Shown here one piece after another: positions 7,967-13,311 of a stretch of DNA of 13,311 nucleotides (the first letter of the stretch is position 1; each line of letters opens with the position of its first letter). The notes beneath the pieces were generated by a model. It was not told where the DNA came from. It worked only from the letters and a program-made list of their open reading frames with translations, and did not search any database. Origin of the DNA: Sphingobacterium sp. UBA6711 (lineage in GTDB: Bacteria > Bacteroidota > Bacteroidia > Sphingobacteriales > Sphingobacteriaceae); assembly GCA_002454415.1 (NCBI GenBank), contig DKIT01000101.1, positions 17,066 to 30,376 of the forward strand, written 5' to 3'. The translations under genes and the position numbers were made by a program.

Positions 7967-8005
7967 CCGGATAGGCTGAGTACCCGAATACTGATGCCTA
8001 TCCGG
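7967..8005. repeat. GC-rich hairpin between susD and the sensor gene
   Basis: CCGGATAGGC (7967-7976) and GCCTATCCGG (7996-8005) pair perfectly over 10 bp. Inside the loop AGTA (7979-7982) and TACT (7988-7991) add a second short stem around CCCGAA. No T tract follows on the + strand, so it is not a clear terminator. It may lower read-through or protect the susCD mRNA 3' end, or be an operator for the sensor-regulator. The rest of the 141-bp gap shows no clear promoter. Confidence 0.6.
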
Positions 8006-8038
8006 TCATAAATAACCAAAAAAAGGGTGAGACGAGTT

Positions 8039-9979
8039 ATGTGTACCGTAAAAAGAATTAAAATACGTGGATATGCGATTTTGCTATTGTTATTTCAAAT
8101 GGGCTTACTGTTTGGCCAAAATCCTATTATCCTATCACCCAGTACAGCTCAACATATCTTTAAGACAGCGGAGATATATTATATCGAAGATAACAGCAAT
8201 ACACTATCATTTGAAGAAATACGATCACCGGAAAATGCCCAACGATTTAAACCCAATGAGCGATACTATCCCAAAAACTTCAACCGATCCTCAACCTATT
8301 GGTTTAGGGTGAGAATGCATTTTGATCAGCCAATATCCCGCGACCGGGTTATGGAACTGTTCGATCAGACTGCCGATAGGGTGGAGGCATTTATCCCGGA
8401 TGGAACGGGTGGATTTGTCCACTATCAGACCGGAGCCTCTATCGATTTTGAGAATAGGCAATTTATGCATAAGAATTTTGATTTTTTAATTCCGGCACTG
8501 GAGAAAGGAACTTACGACGTTTATTTTAAAATCCGTTCCAGACAGATGGTCAATGTGATTTTGGTCTATCGTACTTTAGATCGCTTTGTCCACTATACGC
8601 TGACCGAATACTTTACTTTCGGCCTATTCTATGGGATGATCATTCTGTTTAGTTTCAATAACCTCCTGATGTATTTTGCCGTGAGAAGACGGCAATACCT
8701 GTATTACGTTCTTTATATATTGTGCGTAGGTTTTTATGAGATGTCATCCGACGGAGTTGCTTTTCAGTATTTATGGCCCGGGAATCCCTGGTTCAATCAA
8801 TATGCAACAGCAGTTTTTGTCTGCTTTGTCAGCGTTTTTGCCTTACTATTTACCAAATCCCTGCTGCATGTAAAACAAAAGGAACCTCGATTGAACCAGT
8901 TGTTGAACGGAGTCATTATCCTGAGAATCTTATTTTTTATCTATTGCTTAGGTTTTAATCAGGATTGGTTTATCTACAAATTTGTAGAGATAGTTCCCTT
9001 ATCAGCCGCCTTTTTTACTGGAATATGGCTTTGGAAAAAGAACTATCGGCCAGCCCGATACTTTGTATTGGCCTATGCCTTTCTTTTCCTCGGCTTCGTG
9101 TTAAAAGTGATTTATGTGTTGGGGTATGCACGTTTTCTGCCCAGTTCGATTGGACATTATAGTATCACATTTGGTTTTGTGCTGGAGATGACTTTCCTGT
9201 CATTTGCTATAGGAGATCAAGTCCGGTTATTGAAAAACAAGAAGGAGCGTGCACAGGAACGGGCAATTGAACAGATGCGGATCAATGAGAAACTTCAAGA
9301 GATGCATAATAGGGATCTGGAAAGGAAAGTGCGGGAACGCACACTGGAAGTGATGCAGAAATCGAAAGAGCTGGTTGAGAAATCCGAAATAATTAGCGAT
9401 CAGAATCGTGAGTTGAAAGAAATGAATAGCCTATTGTGGGCTCAGTCGGAAGAAATTAACCGCATCAACCAATTACTGGCGAAAGATAATAAAAACTTGC
9501 AGACTAATATTAAGCGCATGACGGATGATCGTGTTCTGTCCAAGGAAATGAACTTTGAGGAGTTTTGTATACAATATCCCGATAAGGAGGCCTGCTATAA
9601 AATATTGTCCGAATTGAAATGGAAAAAGGAATATCATTGTATAAAATGCGGGTATGATAAATATTGTGCCGGTAAAACACCCTATAGCCGAAGATGCACC
9701 AAATGTACCTATGAGGAATCTGTGCTGAACAATACAATTTTTGAAAACGTACGTATTCCGATTAACAAAGCTTTCTACCTGGTATATCTCGTGCATTTTC
9801 ATCAAGGAAATATATCGTCTTATAAACTTGCCCAGAAATTAGAAATTAGGCAGAGCACCTGCTGGAATTATGGGAGTAAAGTAAAGAACCTGTTAACATC
9901 AAACAGCAAAACTCGAAAAAAAAATGAAAAATCTGGTTGGACCAAGTTAGTCTTAAACAAACTGGATCGACTAACATAA
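8039..9979 (+). CDS. 7TMR-DISM membrane sensor fused to an IS1595-type zinc ribbon/HTH
   Basis: Probable membrane-tethered transcription regulator. Numbering is from an alternative GTG start at 8027; I prefer the ATG at 8039 (residue 5), which has GGGTGAG about 7 bases upstream. A signal peptide ends near residue 31 (LLFGQ). Residues 40-185 resemble the periplasmic 7TMR-DISMED2 domain (SSTYWFRVRMHF). Seven hydrophobic helices lie at about 195-218, 224-241, 258-280, 291-310, 316-336, 344-366 and 378-396. A coiled coil spans 398-505. The C-terminus has FEEFCIQYPDKEACYKIL (510-527), a Cys4 zinc ribbon (Cys538, 541, 557, 560), NNTIFENVRIPINKAFYLVY (568-587) and a helix-turn-helix (about 595-622). 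These match the N-terminal DNA-binding region of IS1595-family transposases. No DDE catalytic domain follows, only a basic tail. There is no kinase, LytTR or LuxR domain. DNA binding and its targets are inferred. The stop abuts the GH2 start. Confidence 0.9.
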   Translation: MCTVKRIKIRGYAILLLLFQMGLLFGQNPIILSPSTAQHIFKTAEIYYIEDNSNTLSFEEIRSPENAQRFKPNERYYPKNFNRSSTYWFRVRMHFDQPISRDRVMELFDQTADRVEAFIPDGTGGFVHYQTGASIDFENRQFMHKNFDFLIPALEKGTYDVYFKIRSRQMVNVILVYRTLDRFVHYTLTEYFTFGLFYGMIILFSFNNLLMYFAVRRRQYLYYVLYILCVGFYEMSSDGVAFQYLWPGNPWFNQYATAVFVCFVSVFALLFTKSLLHVKQKEPRLNQLLNGVIILRILFFIYCLGFNQDWFIYKFVEIVPLSAAFFTGIWLWKKNYRPARYFVLAYAFLFLGFVLKVIYVLGYARFLPSSIGHYSITFGFVLEMTFLSFAIGDQVRLLKNKKERAQERAIEQMRINEKLQEMHNRDLERKVRERTLEVMQKSKELVEKSEIISDQNRELKEMNSLLWAQSEEINRINQLLAKDNKNLQTNIKRMTDDRVLSKEMNFEEFCIQYPDKEACYKILSELKWKKEYHCIKCGYDKYCAGKTPYSRRCTKCTYEESVLNNTIFENVRIPINKAFYLVYLVHFHQGNISSYKLAQKLEIRQSTCWNYGSKVKNLLTSNSKTRKKNEKSGWTKLVLNKLDRLT

Positions 9980-12709
9980 ATGCGATACATGAATAGAATA
10001 ATAAAAAGGATCATTATCCTATATTACATAAGTTATTTACTTTTCACCATGAGTGCATATGCGCAAACACTGGGGGATGGAAGAATTTCCATTGATTTTT
10101 CTTCAAATTGGATATTCAAGAAGGATACAGCTTCCATGGACCGTTTTGCTTCACAGCGGGGGCAGATGGTCAATCTTCCGCATAGCTGGAATATTGCTGA
10201 TGTAATGGACGACACTCCGGGCTATTATCGCGGTGCTGCGCAATACCAGAATACCCTGCGCTGGAAGAATGCCTGGCAAACGAAAAGAATTGTACTCCAT
10301 GTGGGAGCTGCTAATCAGGAAGCATCAATAATCGTTAATGGAAAACTGGTTAAAGTACACCGAGGTGGGTATACGGCTTTTAATGTAGATATTACGGATT
10401 ATCTGATCAAAAAGGAAAATGCGGAAAGTACCCTGGTTATTCAGGTCACGAATCATTCGAATCAGGATATTGCGCCTTTGAGTGGAGACTTTACCTTTTT
10501 TGGAGGTATCTACAGGAAAGTGTTTTTGTTCGTGTTAGATCAAATTCACTTCGCTGATCCTCTATACGGTAGCAGTGGCCTACGAGTAGGAGCTAAGGTC
10601 GACGCTCAAAAAAATGGGACAATTCATCTTGACGGAAATATTCAGAACGCTTCGGCATCGCGACAAGCTGTTTTTATAGAATCGAGGCTTGTCGACGCCG
10701 ACAGGAAGACCATAAAACAAACAAGACAAACAGTGCGTTTGAAACCTCATGCACATAGCAATTTTCGTTTAAATATTGCGCAGGTTGAGCATCCGATATT
10801 GTGGTCGCCGGAGCTCCCTTATCTGTATCATCTGATCACACGTATCTATGATTCAAAGGGCCAGCTGCTGGATCAGCTGGATAATCATATTGGTTTCCGC
10901 TGGTTTACGTTTGACCCCGAAAAGGGCTTTTTTTTAAATGGCAAGTCCCTAAAATTAATTGGCGCAAGCCGACATCAAGATTTTGAAGGTATGGGCAATG
11001 CTGTACCCGAGGACTTACAAGTACAGGATGTTGTTAAGTTAAAAGCGATGGGTGGCAATTTTCTGCGTGTTGCCCAGTATCCGCAGGATCCTGCAATACT
11101 GAAAGCCTGCGACAGCCTCGGAATTTTGGCATCGGTAGAAATACCGCTGGTGAACGAGATTACAGAAAGCCCTGCTTTTGCCGACCATAGTCTTCAGATG
11201 CAAAAAGAAATGATCCAGCAATATTTTAACCATCCAAGCATCATTATCTGGGGCTATATGAACGAAATATTTCTCCGTCCCCATTTCTCAAAAGACAAGG
11301 AACGTCAGCAAATATACTTTAAGTCGGTGGTATCACTGGCCCAAAAATTGGAAACGCTCACTCGCGACGAGGATTCAAGCCGTTATACCATGATTGCCAA
11401 CCATGGCAATTTTGATCTCTATCATCGGACGGGTCTGACCAAAATTCCCATGCTTGTGGGCTGGAACCTATATCCGGGTTGGTATGGTGGTAAAATAGCT
11501 GATTTTGGTAAGCAGCTGGTGTCTATTCATCAGCAGTTGCCCGAAAAACCGCTCTTGGTGACCGAATACGGGGCAGATGCCGATTATCGGATACAAGCCA
11601 GTAAGCCGATCCGTTTTGACAAAAGTATTGAATATGCGATTATGTATCACCAGGGCTATCTCAACGATATCTTACAGAAACCATTTGTTGCGGGTGGGGT
11701 GGCTTGGAATCTGTCGGATTTTAATTCGGAAACGCGCGAAGAAAGTATGCCGCATATCAATACAAAAGGGCTGTTAACAGGGGATAGAAAAGCAAAGAAT
11801 ACTTATTTTCTGTATCAAGCTTATCTCAAAAAAGATCCCTTTGTGAAAATAGGTGTTACTTATGGCAAAAGATGGGGAGCGAGGGGCGATTCGAGTAGGC
11901 TGGTCAACGGTGTGGGATCATTACAGCTACCTATATTTACTAATGCTGATTCGGTCAGACTTCTCCTAGACGGGATATCGGTGGGCATAAAGATTCCTGT
12001 AGACCGGGGAATCGTATGGCCTATAAATTTAAGTCGCGGGATACATCAGGTCAAAGCGTTGGCTTTCCATGGCGGAAAATTAAGTAGTATCGATGAATCG
12101 GTATTGGACTGCGAGGTTTTACCCTATGATCTAAAGATGGATCAAGACTGGAAAGAACTCCGTCTTAACGTTGGGGACAACCGGGAGTATATTGACTCAC
12201 TGGGAGATCGGTGGTTTCCAGACCAGCCTTATGAAGAGGGGAGCTGGGGATATATCAAGGGCGAAAAGTACCGTCTGAAAAATACCGGACGGGAAAATCT
12301 GGGGACGGATATAAATATTCGTGGTACAGCAGATGATCCACTTTTTCAGACACAATTGCAGGGTTTGAAATCCTACCGATTTGATCTGCCAAATGGCAAT
12401 TATGAAATTGAATTGTTTTTTGTTGAATTGGAGGGACCCAACCACAAGGAAAATCTACTGTATGATCTCGAACAGCAGGCAGCGAAGCGAGACCTAAAAT
12501 CCATCGATCGTATGTTTAATATCCAAATCGGAGACCGAATTCTGGCGACCGATGTAAATGTCCTGAACGAAGTAGGCGCATTTAAGCTGCTTTGTCGAAA
12601 ATTTCCGATGCGCGTGCTCGGAGACAGCGGCTTGACGATCTCTTTTATATCAAAGAAAGGCGAGCCGATACTGAATGCCATCCGACTAAAAAAAATTCTA
12701 TCCAATTAA
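9980..12709 (+). CDS. Glycoside hydrolase family 2 enzyme with C-terminal malectin-like domain
   Basis: Secreted 909-residue beta-glycosidase of the GH2 type. A signal peptide ends near residue 29 (MSAYAQ). Then come the sugar-binding jelly roll (about 35-185, with NLPHSWN and HRGGYTAF), an Ig-like domain (about 195-308) and the TIM barrel (about 310-615). The likely acid/base is Glu429 in WGYMNE and the nucleophile Glu529 in LLVTEYGAD. Residues about 640-712 look like the Ig-type DUF4982 domain. Residues about 725-906 resemble a malectin/CBM57 carbohydrate-binding domain (LRLNVGDN, FDLPNGNYEIELFFVE, INAIRLKKI-like end). Both catalytic residues are present. Specificity is most likely beta-galactosidase-like, but GH2 also includes glucuronidases and mannosidases. 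It starts directly at the sensor stop codon; an ATG at 9989 is an alternative start. It probably acts on oligosaccharides in the periplasm or at the surface. Confidence 0.93.
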   Translation: MRYMNRIIKRIIILYYISYLLFTMSAYAQTLGDGRISIDFSSNWIFKKDTASMDRFASQRGQMVNLPHSWNIADVMDDTPGYYRGAAQYQNTLRWKNAWQTKRIVLHVGAANQEASIIVNGKLVKVHRGGYTAFNVDITDYLIKKENAESTLVIQVTNHSNQDIAPLSGDFTFFGGIYRKVFLFVLDQIHFADPLYGSSGLRVGAKVDAQKNGTIHLDGNIQNASASRQAVFIESRLVDADRKTIKQTRQTVRLKPHAHSNFRLNIAQVEHPILWSPELPYLYHLITRIYDSKGQLLDQLDNHIGFRWFTFDPEKGFFLNGKSLKLIGASRHQDFEGMGNAVPEDLQVQDVVKLKAMGGNFLRVAQYPQDPAILKACDSLGILASVEIPLVNEITESPAFADHSLQMQKEMIQQYFNHPSIIIWGYMNEIFLRPHFSKDKERQQIYFKSVVSLAQKLETLTRDEDSSRYTMIANHGNFDLYHRTGLTKIPMLVGWNLYPGWYGGKIADFGKQLVSIHQQLPEKPLLVTEYGADADYRIQASKPIRFDKSIEYAIMYHQGYLNDILQKPFVAGGVAWNLSDFNSETREESMPHINTKGLLTGDRKAKNTYFLYQAYLKKDPFVKIGVTYGKRWGARGDSSRLVNGVGSLQLPIFTNADSVRLLLDGISVGIKIPVDRGIVWPINLSRGIHQVKALAFHGGKLSSIDESVLDCEVLPYDLKMDQDWKELRLNVGDNREYIDSLGDRWFPDQPYEEGSWGYIKGEKYRLKNTGRENLGTDINIRGTADDPLFQTQLQGLKSYRFDLPNGNYEIELFFVELEGPNHKENLLYDLEQQAAKRDLKSIDRMFNIQIGDRILATDVNVLNEVGAFKLLCRKFPMRVLGDSGLTISFISKKGEPILNAIRLKKILSN

Positions 12710-12728
12710 CCTATACAAGAGTAAACTC

Positions 12729-13311
12729 ATGCAATCACTCAGAAACTATATTATGCCTGTTGTATCTGTATTGTTGATACAGCCTGTCCTTGGAGCAACA
12801 ACATATCATCATCTTACGAACGCTACATATCCTAAGGAGCGTCAAAGCGGAGCAACTGTGGCAATCCGACAACAAACTGATCGACGTGAGATAAGGATCA
12901 ATTCCGATGATCCAAGGGAGAAGGCTGTGCTGAACGATAAGCCACAAGCCGAAAACCAGGAAGTCTTTGTCCGAAAGGGAAAAATATGCCTTAACTTCAC
13001 TAGGCGGCTGATCGATAAAAAGATAAAAGGCCCCTTTCATATCCGACGAAGTAAAGGCAGATTAGGCGATTATCAAACCATTGCGAAAGTCTCGCAACCC
13101 AAGTTTATGGATCAGGTATTAGCAGGTAGTCCTTATGACTACTATTATGAAATACAGACCGAACAAGGTGAGTTTGTGGCACGCTTGGGGATGGAACTCC
13201 AGCTCTTCGGTGAAAATACATTTATCTATAGCGCGGCTGACGATAAGGTACGTGTAGGTATAGAGGTCAACAAGCTCCATGACCAGATGTTTGGAAAAGA
13301 ATTTAGTCCCA
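12729..13311 (+). CDS. Secreted protein with Fn3-like module, N-terminal part only
   Basis: The frame is open from the ATG at 12729 to the window end: 194 codons plus one base, with no stop. It begins 19 bases after the GH2 stop, so it is likely in the same operon. A signal peptide covers about residues 1-23 (VVSVLLIQPVLGA). A charged, low-order segment follows (about 30-76). Residues about 78-157 have fibronectin-III-like strand spacing (GPFHIRRS, GDYQTIAKV, YDYYYEIQT). The last visible part, NTFIYSAADDKVRVGIEVNK, resembles the beginning of large Bacteroidota carbohydrate-active proteins often labelled coagulation factor 5/8 type or pectate-lyase-like, but that is recalled family resemblance, not proof. 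The enzymatic domain, if any, lies outside the window. An exported glycan-processing protein of this locus is the best guess. Confidence 0.75.
   Translation, partial: MQSLRNYIMPVVSVLLIQPVLGATTYHHLTNATYPKERQSGATVAIRQQTDRREIRINSDDPREKAVLNDKPQAENQEVFVRKGKICLNFTRRLIDKKIKGPFHIRRSKGRLGDYQTIAKVSQPKFMDQVLAGSPYDYYYEIQTEQGEFVARLGMELQLFGENTFIYSAADDKVRVGIEVNKLHDQMFGKEFSP

Noticed and set aside
9473..9805. 110-codon minus-strand frame with hydrophobic stretches opposite the zinc-ribbon region
   Set aside because: The + strand frame has ordered zinc-ribbon and HTH motifs; the minus frame has no recognisable features and is its mirror shadow.
9530..9979. A true IS1595 insertion sequence
   Set aside because: There is no DDE catalytic domain, no terminal inverted repeats and no target duplication. 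The region is in frame with the sensor, so it is a fused domain, not a mobile element.
12735..13040. 101-codon frame on the minus strand at the right end
   Set aside because: It is opposite the signal-peptide-bearing + strand gene that starts at 12729 and continues open to the window end.

Overview
The window looks like a Bacteroidota chromosome, most likely a Sphingobacterium- or Pedobacter-type organism. The grounds are a SusC/SusD pair, 7TMR-DISM signalling, promoter elements of the TTTG-N19/20-TAnnTTTG type, AT-rich intergenic DNA, and little sign of Shine-Dalgarno sequences. The genus is inferred from protein style only. Every gene I accept lies on the + strand.

Left part (1-2375): an AraC-family regulator with a probable terminator, then a TetR-family regulator and a short-chain dehydrogenase/reductase (SDR). 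A near-perfect 16-bp palindrome lies over the tetR promoter. A 13/16 copy lies just before the SDR gene. This suggests a small self-regulated TetR/SDR module.

Middle gap (2376-2923): 548 bp with no convincing gene. It holds two hairpin-forming repeats, a good intrinsic terminator, a candidate promoter and a long-spaced inverted repeat in front of susC.

Right part (2924-13311, running off the end): a polysaccharide-utilization-type locus. In order it encodes a SusC TonB-dependent transporter, a SusD surface lipoprotein, an unusual membrane sensor, a secreted GH2 glycosidase with a C-terminal malectin-like domain, and the start of another secreted protein with an Fn3-like module. The susC/susD and sensor/GH2 junctions both have zero spacing (TAAATG), so these pairs are probably translated together. 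SusD would capture and SusC import an oligosaccharide that GH2 and its neighbour help to release. The substrate cannot be read from the sequence.

The most notable item is the sensor at 8039-9979. It joins a periplasmic 7TMR-DISMED2-like domain, seven membrane helices and a long coiled coil to a C-terminal zinc ribbon plus helix-turn-helix that closely resembles the DNA-binding front end of IS1595-family transposases, with no transposase catalytic domain. It sits where a PUL regulator (hybrid two-component system, SusR, or sigma/anti-sigma pair) would be expected. I infer a membrane-tethered one-component regulator built from a domesticated transposase DNA-binding module.
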